Source of the DNA: Hydractinia symbiolongicarpus | Taxonomy: Eukaryota > Cnidaria > Hydrozoa > Anthoathecata > Hydractiniidae | NCBI RefSeq assembly: GCF_029227915.1 | Contig: NC_079881.1 | Location: 26,203,501-26,267,500, forward strand | Reading direction: 5' to 3' | DNA: 64,000 nt | Shown: positions 48,241 through 60,600 of the stretch, piece by piece | Layout of the letters: each line of letters begins with the position of its first letter | Numbering within the stretch: the first letter of the stretch is position 1 | Notes under the pieces: model-generated | Databases searched by the model: none | Seen by the model: only the letters and a program-made list of their open reading frames with translations | Told to the model about the DNA's origin: nothing | Made by a program: the position numbers and the translations under genes

Positions 48241-51200
48241 AGATAATTTAAAAAATCGTTCTGGAAATGAGTTTACTCACAGGGTACTTTCTTTGTATAC
48301 ATTCGACTATACGGGACAAGCCGGGATTTACGGGAAATCGCGGGTTTTCGTTTGCCGGCGATTAAACATCTTTTATTCAGCGTCTCATCAAAAATAAAAA
48401 CATTTTTGAAATCTACAAGTCTCATGCGATTTAGTGGTGAAAAGATAATTTAAAAAATCGTTCTGGAAATGAGTTTACTCACAGGGTACTTTCTTTGTAT
48501 ATATTCGACTATACGGGACAAGCCCGGGATTTACGGGAAATCGCGGGTTTTTGTTTGCCGGCGATTAAACCTCTTTCATTAAGCGTCTCATTAAAAATGA
48601 AAACATTTTTGAAAACTACAAGTCTCATTCGTTCTAGTGGTGAAATAATAATTTAAAAAATCGTTCGGGAAATGAGTTTACACCCTGGGTACTTTCTTTG
48701 TATTTTTTTGACTATACGGGCCGAGTCCGGGATTTACGGGAAATCTCAGGTTTTCGTTTGCCGGCGATTAAACTTCTTTTATTCAGCGTCTCATCAAAAA
48801 TGAAAACATTTTTGAAAACTACAAGTCCCATGCGTTTAAGTGGTGAAAAAATAATTTAAAAAATCGTTCGGGAAATGAGTTTACTCCCTGGGTACTTTCT
48901 TTGTATACTTTTGATTATACGGGCCGAGTCCGGGGTTTACGGGAAATGGCGGGTTTTGGTTTGCCGGCGATTAAACCTCTTTCATTACGCGTCTCATTAA
49001 AAATGAAAACATTTTTGAAAACTACCAGTCTCATTCGTTCTAGTGGTGCAGAAATAATTTGAAAAATCGTTCGGGAAATCAGTTTACTCCTTGGGTACTT
49101 TCTTTATATACATTCAACTATACGGGCCAAGCCCGGGATTTACGGGAAATCGCGGGTTTTCGTTTGCCGGCGATTAAACTTCTTTTATTCAGCGTCTGAT
49201 CAAAAATGAAAACATTTTTGAAAACTACAAGTCTTATGCCATTTAGTGGTGAAAAGATAATTTGAAAAATCGTTCGGGAAATGAGTTTACTCCCTGGGTA
49301 CTTTCTTTGTATACTTTTGACTATACGGGCCGAGTCCCGGAGTTACGGGAACTCGCGGGTTTTCGTTTGCCGGCGATTAAACTTTTTTTATTCAGCGTCT
49401 AATCAAAAATGAAAACAATTTTAAAAACTACAAGTCTCATGGGCTTTAGTGGTGAAATAATAATTTAAAAAATCGTACGGGAAATGAGTTTACTTCCTGG
49501 GTACTTTTTTTGTATACTTTTGACTTTACAAGCCGAGTCCAGGATTAACGGGAAATCGCAAGTTTTCGTTTGCCGGCGATTAAACTTCTTTTATTCAGCG
49601 TCTGATCAAAAATGAAAACATTTTTGAAAACTACAAGTCTCATGCGTTTTAGTGGTGAAAAAATGATTTAAAAAATCGTTCGGGAAATGAGTTTACTCCC
49701 TGGGTGCTTTCTTTGTATACTTTTGACTATACGGGCCGAGTCTGGGATTTACGGGAAATCGCAGGTTTTCGTTTGCCGGCGATTAAACTTCTTTTATTCA
49801 GCGTCTCATCAAAAATGAAAACATTTTGAAAAATACAAGTCTCATGCGATTTAATGGTGAAAAGATAATTTGAAAAATCGTTCGGGAAATGAGTTTACTC
49901 CCTGGGTACTTTCTTTGTATACTTTTGACTATACGGGCCGAGTCCCGGAGTTACGGGAACTCGCGGGTTTTCGTTTGCCGGCGATTAAACTTTTTTTATT
50001 CAGCGTCTAATCAAAAATGAAAACAATTTTAAAAACTACAAGTCTCATGGGCTTTAGTGGTGAAATAATAATTTAAAAAATCGTACGGGAAATGAGTTTA
50101 CTTCCTGGGTACTTTTTTTGTATACTTTTGACTTTACAAGCCGAGTCCAGGATTAACGGGAAATCGCAAGTTTTCGTTTGCCGGCGATTAAACTTCTTTT
50201 ATTCAGCGTCTGATCAAAAATGAAAACATTTTTGAAAACTACAAGTCTCATGCGTTTTAGTGGTGAAAAAATAATTTAAAAAATCGTTCGGGAAATGAGT
50301 TTACTCCCTGGGTGCTTTCTTTGTATACTTTTGACTATACGGGCCGAGTCTGGGATTTACGGGAAATCGCAGGTTTTCGTTTGCCGGCGATTAAACTTCT
50401 TTTATTCAGCGTCTCATCAAAAATGAAAACATTTTTGAAAACTACAAGTCTCATGCGATTTAGTGGTGAAAAGATAATTTAAAAAATCGTTCTGGAAATG
50501 AGTTTACTCACAGGGTACTTTCTTTGTATACATTCGACTATACGGGACAAGCCGGGATTTACGGGAAATCGCGGGTTTTCGTTTGCCGGCGATTAAACAT
50601 CTTTTATTCAGCGTCTCATCAAAAATAAAAACATTTTTGAAATCTACAAGTCTCATGCGATTTAGTGGTGAAAAGATAATTTAAAAAATCGTTCTGGAAA
50701 TGAGTTTACTCACAGGGTACTTTCTTTGTATATATTCGACTATACGGGACAAGCCCGGGATTTACGGGAAATCGCGGGTTTTTGTTTGCCGGCGATTAAA
50801 CCTCTTTCATTAAGCGTCTCATTAAAAATGAAAACATTTTTGAAAACTACAAGTCTCATTCGTTCTAGTGGTGAAATAATAATTTAAAAAATCGTTCGGG
50901 AAATGAGTTTACACCCTGGGTACTTTCTTTGTATTTTTTTGACTATACGGGCCGAGTCCGGGATTTACGGGAAATCTCAGGTTTTCGTTTGCCGGCGATT
51001 AAACTTCTTTTATTCAGCGTCTCATCAAAAATGAAAACATTTTTGAAAACTACAAGTCCCATGCGTTTAAGTGGTGAAAAAATAATTTAAAAAATCGTTC
51101 GGGAAATGAGTTTACTCCCTGGGTACTTTCTTTGTATACTTTTGATTATACGGGCCGAGTCCGGGGTTTACGGGAAATGGCGGGTTTTGGTTTGCCGGCG

Positions 51201-51463
51201 ATTAAACCTCTTTCATTACGCGTCTCATTAAAAATGAAAACATTTTTGAAAACTACCAGTCTCATTCGTTCTAGTGGTGCAGAAATAATTTGAAAAATCG
51301 TTCGGGAAATCAGTTTACTCCTTGGGTACTTTCTTTATATACATTCAACTATACGGGCCAAGCCCGGGATTTACGGGAAATCGCGGGTTTTCGTTTGCCG
51401 GCGATTAAACTTCTTTTATTCAGCGTCTGATCAAAAATGAAAACATTTTTGAAAACTACAAGT
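47001..51463. repeat. 11-monomer higher-order repeat (about 2,232 bp), two copies
   Basis: Units 47,001-49,232 and 49,233-51,463 are collinear and nearly identical. Shared rarities include the GTATTTTTTTGAC monomer, ACAAGCCGGGATTTACGGG (1 bp deletion), AAACATCTTTTATTCAG, AACTACCAGTCTCATTCG, CATTACGCGTCTC and TTTATATACATTCAAC. The copies contain the 609 bp 3-mer internally. Copy 2 has two further single-base losses (near 49,825). Confidence 0.9.
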
Positions 51464-52350
51464 CTCATGCGTTTTAGTGGTGAAAAAATAATTTAAAAAA
51501 TCGTTCGGGAAATGAGTTTACTCCCTGGGTGCTTTCTTTGTATACTTTTGACTATACGGGCCGAGTCTGAGATTTACGGGAAATCGCAGGTTTTCGTTTG
51601 CCGGCGATTAAACTTTTTTTATTCAGCGTCTGATCAAAAATGAAAACATTTTTGAAAACTACAAGTCTCATGCGTTTTAGTGGTGAAAAAATAATTTAAA
51701 AAATCGTTCGGGAAATGAGTTTACTCCCTTGGTGCTTTCTTTGTATACTTTTGATTATACGAGACGAGTCCGGGGTTTACGGGAGATGGCGGGTTTTCGT
51801 TTGCCGGCGATTAAACTTCTTTTATTCAGCGTCTCATCAAAAATGAAAACATTTTTGAAAACTACAAGTCTCATGCGTTTTAGTGGTGAAAAGATAATTT
51901 AAAAAATCGTTTTGGAAATGAGTTTACTCACAGGGTACTTTCTTTGTTTACATTCGACTATACGGCCAAGCCCGGGATTTACGGAATATCGCGGGTTTTC
52001 GTTTGCCGGCGATTAAACCTCTTTCATTAAGCGTCTCATCAAAAATGAAAACATTTTTGAAAACTACAAGTCTCATGCGTTTTAGTGGTGAAAAATTAAT
52101 TTAAAAAATCGTTCGGAAAATGAGTTTACTCCCTGGGTACTTTCTTTGTACACTTTTGACTATACGGGCCGAGTCCGGGATTTACGGGAAATCGCGGGTT
52201 TTCGTTTGCCGGCGATTAAACTTCTTTTATTCAGCGTCCCATTAAAAATGAAAACATTTTTGAAAACTACAGGTCTCATGCGTTTTAGTGGTGAAATAAT
52301 AATTTAAAAAATCGTTCGGGAAATGAGTTTACACCCTGGGTACTTTCTTT
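51464..52350. repeat. Transition from 11-mer to 5-mer satellite organisation
   Basis: Two nearly identical monomers with GTCTGATC junctions and TGCTTTCTTTGTATAC lie at the start. They are followed by the first monomers with TTTGTTTACATTCGAC and TACGGCCAAGCCCGGG, which are characteristic of the rest of the window. The TACGGCCAAG allele lacks one G (TACGGGCCAAG elsewhere). No gene or foreign insertion is visible. Confidence 0.6.
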
Positions 52351-55300
52351 GTATTCTTTTGACTATACGGGCCGAGTCCGGGATTTACGGGAAATCTCAG
52401 GTTTTCGTTTGCCGGCGATTAAACTTCTTTTATTCAGCGTCTCATCAAAAATGAAAACATTTTTGAAAACTACAAGTCTCATGCGTTTAAGTGGTGAAAA
52501 AATAATTTAAAAAATCGTTCGGGAAATGAGTTTACTCCCTGGGTACTTTCTTTGTATACTTTTGATTATACGGGCCGAGTCCGGGGTTTGCGGGAAATGG
52601 CGGGTTTTTGTTTGCCGGCGATTAAACTTCTTTTATTCAGCGTCTCATCAAAAATAAAAACATTTTTGAAAACTACAAGTCTCATGCGTTTTAGTGGTGA
52701 AAAGATAGTTTAAAAAATCGTTTTGGAAATGAGTTTACTCACAGGGTACTTTCTTTGTTTACATTCGACTATACGGCCAAGCCCGGGATTTACGGAAAAT
52801 CGCGGGTTTTCGTTTGCCGGTGATTAAACCTCTTTCATTAAGCGTCTCATCAAAAATGAAAACATTTTTGAAAACTACAAGTCTCATGCGTTTTAGTGGT
52901 GAAAAGATAATTTAAAAAATCGTTTTGGAAATGAGTTTACTCACAGGGTACTTTCTTTGTATACTTTTGACTATACGGGCCGAGTCCGGGATTTACGGGA
53001 AGTCGCAGGTTTTCGTTTGCCGGCGATTAACTTCTTTTATTCAGCGTCTCATCAAAAATGAAAACATTTTTAAAAACTACAAGTCTCATGGGCTTTAGTG
53101 GTGAAATAATAATTTAAAAAATCGTTCTGTAAATGAGTTTACACCCTGGGTACTTTCTTTGTATACTTTTCACTATACGGCCGAGTCCGGGATTTACGTG
53201 AAATCGCAGGTTTTCGTTTGCCGGCGATTAAACTTCTTTTATTCAGCGTCTCATCAAAAATGAAAACATTTTTGAAAACTACAGGTCTCATGCGTTTTAG
53301 TGGTGAAATAATAATTTAAAAAATCGTTCGGGAAATGAGTTTACACCCTGGGTACTTTCTTTGTATTCTTTTGACTATACGGGCCGAGTCCGGGATTTAC
53401 GGGAAATCTCAGGTTTTCGTTTGCCGGCGATTAAACTTCTTTTATTCAGCGTCTCATCAAAAATGAAAACATTTTTGAAAACTACAAGTCTCATGCGTTT
53501 AAGTGGTGAAAAAATAATTTAAAAAATCGTTCGGGAAATGAGTTTACTCCCTGGGTACTTTCTTTGTATACTTTTGATTATACGGGCCGAGTCCGGGGTT
53601 TGCGGGAAATGGCGGGTTTTTGTTTGCCGGCGATTAAACTTCTTTTATTCAGCGTCTCATCAAAAATAAAAACATTTTTGAAAACTACAAGTCTCATGCG
53701 TTTTAGTGGTGAAAAGATAGTTTAAAAAATCGTTTTGGAAATGAGTTTACTCACAGGGTACTTTCTTTGTTTACATTCGACTATACGGCCAAGCCCGGGA
53801 TTTACGGAAAATCGCGGGTTTTCGTTTGCCGGTGATTAAACCTCTTTCATTAAGCGTCTCATCAAAAATGAAAACATTTTTGAAAACTACAAGTCTCATG
53901 CGTTTTAGTGGTGAAAAGATAATTTAAAAAATCGTTTTGGAAATGAGTTTACTCACAGGGTACTTTCTTTGTATACTTTTGACTATACGGGCCGAGTCCG
54001 GGATTTACGGGAAGTCGCAGGTTTTCGTTTGCCGGCGATTAACTTCCTTTATTCAGCGTCTCATCAAAAATGAAAACATTTTTAAAAACTACAAGTCTCA
54101 TGGGCTTTAGTGGTGAAATAATAATTTAAAAAATCGTTCTGTAAATGAGTTTACACCCTGGGTACTTTCTTTGTATACTTTTCACTATACGGCCGAGTCC
54201 GGGATTTACGTGAAATCGCAGGTTTTCGTTTGCCGGCGATTAAACTTCTTTTATTCAGCGTCTCATCAAAAATGAAAACATTTTTGAAAACTACAAGTCT
54301 CATGCGTTTTAGTGGTGAAAAAAATCTTAAAATATCTTTCGGGAAATGAGTTTACTCCCTGGGTACTTTCTTTGTATACATTCGACTACACGGGACAAGC
54401 CCGGGATTTAGGGGAAATTGCTGGTTTTCGTTTGCCGGCGATTAAACCACTTTCATTAAGCGTCTCATCAAAAATGAAAATATTTCTGAAAACTACAAGT
54501 CTCATGCGTTTAAGTGGTGAAAAAATAATTTAAAAAATCGTTCGGGAAATGAGTTTACTCCCTGGGTACTTTCTTTGTATACTTTTGATTATACGGGCCG
54601 AGTCCGGGGTTTACGGGAAATGGCGGGTTTTTGTTTGCCGGCGATTAAACTTCTTTTATTCAGCGTCTCATCAAAAATAAAAACATTTTTGAAAACTACA
54701 AGTCTCATGCGTTTTAGTGGTGAAAAGATAGTTTAAAAAATCGTTTTGGAAATGAGTTTACTCACAGGGTACTTTCTTTGTTTACATTCGACTATACGGC
54801 CAAGCCCGGGATTTACGGAAAATCGCGGGTTTTCGTTTGCCGGTGATTAAACCTCTTTCATTAAGCGTCTCATCAAAAATGAAAACATTTTTGAAAACTA
54901 CAAGTCTCATGCGTTTTAGTGGTGAAAAGATAATTTAAAAAATCGTTTTGGAAATGAGTTTACTCACAGGGTACTTTCTTTGTATACTTTTGACTATACG
55001 GGCCGAGTCCGGGATTTACGGGAAGTCGCAGGTTTTCGTTTGCCGGCAATTAACTTCTTTTATTCAGCGTCTCATCAAAAATGAAAACATTTTTAAAAAC
55101 TACAAGTCTCATGGGCTTTAGTGGTGAAATAATAATTTAAAAAATCGTTCTGTAAATGAGTTTACACCCTGGGTACTTTCTTTGTATACTTTTCACTATA
55201 CGGCCGAGTCCGGGATTTACGTGAAATCGCAGGTTTTCGTTTGCCGGCGATTAAACTTCTTTTATTCAGCGTCTCATCAAAAATGAAAACATTTTTGAAA

Positions 55301-55550
55301 ACTACAAGTCTCATGCGTTTTAGTGGTGAAAAAAATCTTAAAATATCTTTCGGGAAATGAGTTTACTCCCTGGGTACTTTCTTTGTATACATTCGACTAC
55401 ACGGGACAAGCCCGGGATTTAGGGGAAATTGCTGGTTTTCGTTTGCCGGCGATTAAACCACTTTCATTAAGCGTCTCATCAAAAATGAAAATATTTCTGA
55501 AAACTACAAGTCTCATGCGTTTTAGTGGTGAAAAAATAATTTAAAAAATC
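52351..55550. repeat. 5-monomer higher-order repeat (about 1,012 bp), about three copies
   Basis: TACGGCCAAGCCCGGG with TTTGTTTACATTCG occurs at 52,772, 53,784 and 54,795. The other slots are GATTATACGGGCCGAGTCC, a GGAAGTCGCAGG monomer with GATTAACTTC or AATTAACTTC, and TTCTGTAAATGAG with TTTTCACTATACGGCC. Three 1 bp deletions explain 1,012 instead of 1,015. Slot five differs: GTATTCTTTTGAC in the first unit, and the GAAAAAAATCTTAAAATATC monomer in the next two (near 54,318 and 55,329). Confidence 0.88.
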
Positions 55551-58180
55551 GTTCGGGAAATGATTTTACTCCCTGGGTACTTTCTTTGTATACTTTTGAC
55601 TATACGGGCCGAGTCCGGGATTTACGAGAAGTCGCAGGTTTTCGTTTGCCGGCGATTAAACTTCTTTTATTCAGCGTCTCATCAAAAATGAAAACATTTT
55701 TGAAAACTACAAGTCTCATGCGTTTAAGTGGTGAAAAAATAATTTAAAAAATCGTTCGGGAAATGAGTTTACTCCCTGGGTACTTTCTTTGTATACTTTT
55801 GATTATACGGGCCGAGTCCGGGGTTTACGGGAAATGGCGGGTTTTTGTTTGCCGGCGATTAAACTTCTTTTATTCAGCGTCTCATCAAAAATAAAAACAT
55901 TTTTGAAAACTACAAGTCTCATGCGTTTTAGTGGTGAAAAGATAGTTTAAAAAATCGTTTTGGAAATGAGTTTACTCACAGGGTACTTTCTTTGTTTACA
56001 TTCGACTATACGGCCAAGCCCGGGATTTACGGAAAATCGCGGGTTTTCGTTTGCCGGTGATTAAACTTCTTTTATTCAGCGTCTCATCAAAAATGAAAAC
56101 ATTTTTAAAAACTGCAAGTCTCATGGGCTTTAGTGGTGAAATAATAATTTAAAAAATCGTTCGGGAAATGAGTTTACACCCTGGGTACTTTCTTTGTATA
56201 CTTTTGACTATACGGGCCGAGTCCGGGATTTACGGGAATTCTCAGGTTTTCGTTCGCCGGCGATTAAACTTCTTTTATTCAGCGTCTCATCAAAAATGAA
56301 AACATTTTTGAAAACTACAAGTCTCATGCGTTTTAGTGGTGAAAAATTAATTTAAAAAATCGTTCGGAAAATGAGTTTACTCCCTGGGTACTTTCTTTGT
56401 ACACTTTTGACTATACGGGCCGAGTCTGGGATTTACGGGAAATCGCGGGTTTTCGTTTGCCGGCGATTAAACTTCTTTTATTCAGCGTCCCATTAAAAAT
56501 GAAAACATTTTTGAAAACTACAGGTCTCATGCGTTTTAGTGGTGAAATAATAATTTAAAAAATCGTTCGGGAAATGAGTTTACACCCTGGGTACTTTCTT
56601 TGTATTTTTTTGACTATACGGGCCGAGTCCGGGATTTACGGGAAATCTCAGGTTTTCGTTTGCCGGCGATTAAACTTCTTTTATTCAGCGTCTCATCAAA
56701 AATGAAAACATTTTTGAAAACTACAAGTCCCATGCGTTTAAGTGGTGAAAAAATAATTTAAAAAATCGTTCGGGAAATGAGTTTACTCCCTGGGTATTTT
56801 CTTTGTATACTTTTGATTATACGGGCCGAGTCCGGGGTTTACGGGAAATGGCGGGTTTTGGTTTGCCGGCGATTAAACTTCTTTTATTCAGCGTCTCATC
56901 AAAAATAAAAACATTTTTGAAAACTACAAGTCTCATGCGTTTTAGTGGTGAAAAGATAGTTTAAAAAATCGTTTTGGAAATGAGTTTACTCACAGGGTAC
57001 TTTCTTTGTTTACATTCGACTATACGGCCAAGCCCGGGATTTACGGAAAATCGCGGGTTTTCGTTTGCCGGTGATTAAACCTCTTTCATTAAGCGTCTCA
57101 TCAAAAATGAAAACATTTCTGAAAACTACAAGTCTCATGCGTTTTAGTGGTGAAAAAATAATTTAAAAAATCGTTCGGGAAATGAGTTTACTCCGTGGGT
57201 ACTTTCTTTGTACACTTTTGACTATACGGGACGAGTCCGGGATTTACGGGAAGTCGCGGGTTTTCGTTTGCCTGCGAATAAACTTCTTTTATTCAGCGTC
57301 TCATCAAAAATGAAAACATTTTTAAAAACTACAAGTCTCATGCGTTTTAGTGGTGAAAAAGTAATTTAAAAAATCGTTCGGAAAATGAGTTTACTCCCTG
57401 GGTACTTTCTTTGTATATTTTTAATTATACGGGCCGAGTCCGGGGTTTACTGGAAATGACGGGTTTTTGTTTGCCGGCGATTAAACTTCTTTTATTCAGC
57501 GTCTCATCAAAAATGAAAACATTTTTGAAAACTACAAGTCTCATGCGTTTTAGTGGTGAAAAGATAATTTAAAAAATCGTTTTGGAAATGAGTTTACTCA
57601 CAGGGTACTTTCTTTGTTTACATTCGACTATACGGCCAAGCCCGGGATTTACGGAAAATCGCGGGTTTTCGTTTGCCGGCGATTAAACCTCTTTCATTAA
57701 GCGTCTCATCAAAAATGAAAACATTTTTGAAAACTACAAGTCTCATGCGTTTTAGTGGTGAAAAAAAATCTTAAAAAATCGTTCGGGAAATGAGTTTACT
57801 CCCTGGGTACTTTCTTTGTATACTTTTGACTATACGGGCCGAGTCCGGGATTTACGGGAAGTCGCAGGTTTTCGTTTGCCGGCGATTAAACTTCTTTAAT
57901 TCAGCGTCTCATCAAAAATGAAAACATTTTTAAAAACTACAAGTCTCATGGGCTTTAGTGGTGAAATAATAATTTAAAAAATCGTTCGGGAAAAGAGTTT
58001 ACACCCTGGGTACTTTCTTTGTATACTTTTGACTATACGGGCCGAGTCCGGGATTTACGGGAATTCTCAGGTTTTCGTTTGCCGGCGATTAAACTTCTTT
58101 TATTCAGCGTCTCATCAAAAATGAAAACATTTTTGAAAACTACCAGTCTCATGGGTTTTAGTGGTGAAAAAATATTTTAA
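55551..58180. repeat. 5-mer family monomers in altered order
   Basis: The same monomer types continue with spacings of 5, 3 and 6 monomers between TACGGCCAAG copies (56,009, 57,023, 57,631). The GAAAAATTAATTT monomer at 56,341 and the following GTATTTTTTTGAC monomer at 56,602 sit 4,251 bp after their counterparts at 52,090 and 52,351, a 21-monomer relation with 12 bp lost in 1 bp steps. Monomers with GAAAAAAAATCTTAAAAAATCG begin here. Confidence 0.7.
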
Positions 58181-59400
58181 AAAATCGTTCGGGAAATGAG
58201 TTTACCCCCTGGGTACTTTCTTTGTATACTTTTGATTATACGGGCTGAGTCCGAGGTTTACGGGAAATGGCGGGTTTTCGTTTGCCGGCGATTAAACTTC
58301 TTTTATTCAGCGTCTCATCAAAAATGAAAACATTTTTGAAAACTACAAGTCTCATGCGTTTTAGTGGTGAAAACATAATTTAAAAAACCGTTTTGGAAAT
58401 GAGTTTACTTACAGGGTACTTTCTTTGTTTACATTCGACTATACGGCCAAGCCCGGGATTTACGGAAAATCGCGGGTTTTCGTTTGCCGGCGATTAAACC
58501 TCTTTCATTAAGCGTCTCATCAAAAATGAAAACATTTTTGAAAACTACAAGTCTCATGCGTTTTAGTGGTGAAAAAAAATCTTAAAAAATCGTTCGGGAA
58601 ATGAGTTTACTCCCTGGGTACTTTCTTTGTATACATTCGAGTACACGGGCCAAGCCCGGGATTAAAAGGAAATCGCTAGTTTTCGTTTGACGGCGATTAA
58701 ACCTCTTTCATTAAGCGTCTCATCAAAAATGAAAACATTTTTGAAAACTACAAGTCTCATCCGTTTTAGTGGTGAAAAAATAATTTAAAAAATCGTTCGG
58801 AAAATGAGTTTACTGCCTGGGTACTTTCTTTGTATACTTTTGATTATACGGGCTGAGTCCGAGGTTTACGGGAAATGGCGGGTTTTCGTTTGCCGGCGAT
58901 TAAACTTCTTTTATTCAGCGTCTCATCAAAAATGAAAACATTTTTGAAAACTACAAGTCTCATGCGTTTTAGTGGTGAAAAGATAATTTAAAAAACCGTT
59001 TTGGAAATGAGTTTACTTACAGGGTACTTTCTTTGTTTACATTCGACTATACGGCCAAGCCCGGGATTTACGGAAAATCGCGGGTTTTCGTTTGCCGGCG
59101 ATTAAACCTCTTTCATTAAGCGTCTCATCAAAAATGAAAACATTTTTGAAAACTACAAGTCTCATGCGTTTTATTGGTGAAAAAAAATCTTAAAAAATCT
59201 TTCGGGAAATGAGTTTACTCCCTGGGTACTTTCTTTGTATACATTCGAGTACACGGGCCAAGCCCGGGATTAAAAGGAAATCGCTAGTTTTCGTTTGCCG
59301 GCGATTAAACCTCTTTCATTAAGCGTCTCATCAAAAATGAAAACATTTTTGAAAACTACAAGTCTCATCCGTTTTAGTGGTGAAAAAATAATTTAAAAAA
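58180..59400. repeat. 3-monomer higher-order repeat (about 608 bp), two copies
   Basis: GATTATACGGGCTGAGTCCGAGG occurs at about 58,236 and 58,844. The AATTTAAAAAACCGTTTTGG monomer follows near 58,376 and 58,984, and the CATTCGAGTACACGGGCC monomer with GGGATTAAAAGGAAATCGC near 58,637 and 59,246. The two copies are nearly identical; small differences include GAAAACATAAT versus GAAAAGATAAT. Confidence 0.85.
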
Positions 59401-60600
59401 TCGTTCGGAAAATGAGTTTACTGCCTGGGTACTTTCTTTGTATACTTTTGACTATACGGGCCGAGTCCGGGATTTACGGGAAGTCGCAGGTTTTCGTTTG
59501 CCGGCGATTAACTTCTTTTATTCAGCGTCTCATCAAAAATGAAAACATTTTTAAAAACTACAAGTCTCATGGGCTTTAGTGGTGAAATAATAATTTAAAA
59601 AATCGTTCTGTAAATGAGTTTACACCCTGGGTACTTTCTTTGTATACTTTTCACTATACGGCCGAGTCCGGGATTTACGTGAAATCGCAGGTTTTCGTTT
59701 GCCGGCGATTAAACTTCTTTTATTCAGCGTCTCATCAAAAATGAAAACATTTTTGAAAACTACAAATCTCATGCGTTTTAGTGGTGAAAAAAATCTTAAA
59801 ATATCTTTCGGGAAATGAGTTTACTCCCTGGGTACTTTCTTTGTATACATTCGACTACACGGGCCAAGCCCGGGATTTAGGGGAAATCGCTGGTTTTCGT
59901 TTGCCGGCGATTAAACCACTTTCATTAAGCGTCTCATCAAAAATGAAAATATTTCTGAAAACTACAAGTCTCATGCGTTTTAGTGGTGAAAAAATAATTT
60001 AAAAAATCGTTCGGGAAATGAGTTTACTCCCTGGGTACTTTCTTTGTATACTTTTGACTATACGGGCCGAATCCGGGATTTACGAGAAGTCGCAGGTTTT
60101 CGTTTGCCGGCGATTAAACTTCTTTTATTCAGCGTCTCATCAAAAATGAAAACATTTTTAAAAACTGCAAGTCTCATGGACTTTAGTGATGAAATAATAA
60201 TTTAAAAAATCGTTCGGGAAATGAGTTTACTCCCTGGGTACTTTCTTTGTATACTTTTGATTATACGGGACGAGTCCGGGGTTTACGGAAATGGCGGGTT
60301 TTCGTTTGCCGGCGATTAAACTTCTTTTATTCAGCGTCTCATCTAAAATGAAAACATTTTTGAAAACTACAAGTCTCATGCGTTTTAGTGGTGAAAAGAT
60401 AATTTAAAAAATCGTTTTGGAAATGAGTTTACTCACAGGGTACTTTCTTTGTTTACATTCGACTATACGGCCAAGCCCGGGATTTACGGAATATCGCGGG
60501 TTTTCGTTTGCCGGCGATTAAACCTCTTTCATTAAGCGTCTCATCAAAAATGAAAACATTTTTGAAAACTACAAGTCTCATGCGTTTTAGTGGTGAAAAA
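59401..60600. repeat. Displaced copy of the 54.98-55.68 kb block plus linking monomers
   Basis: The segment about 59,440-60,140 matches about 54,982-55,682 in order: GGAAGTCGCAGG with GATTAACTTC, TTCTGTAAATGAG with TTTTCACTATACGGCC, the GAAAAAAATCTTAAAATATC monomer, then TTTACGAGAAGTCGC. The offset is 4,458 bp (22 monomers less 8 bp). It ends in a monomer leading to a TACGGCCAAG copy at 60,466 that also carries TTTACGGAATATCGC, as at 51,961. Confidence 0.75.
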
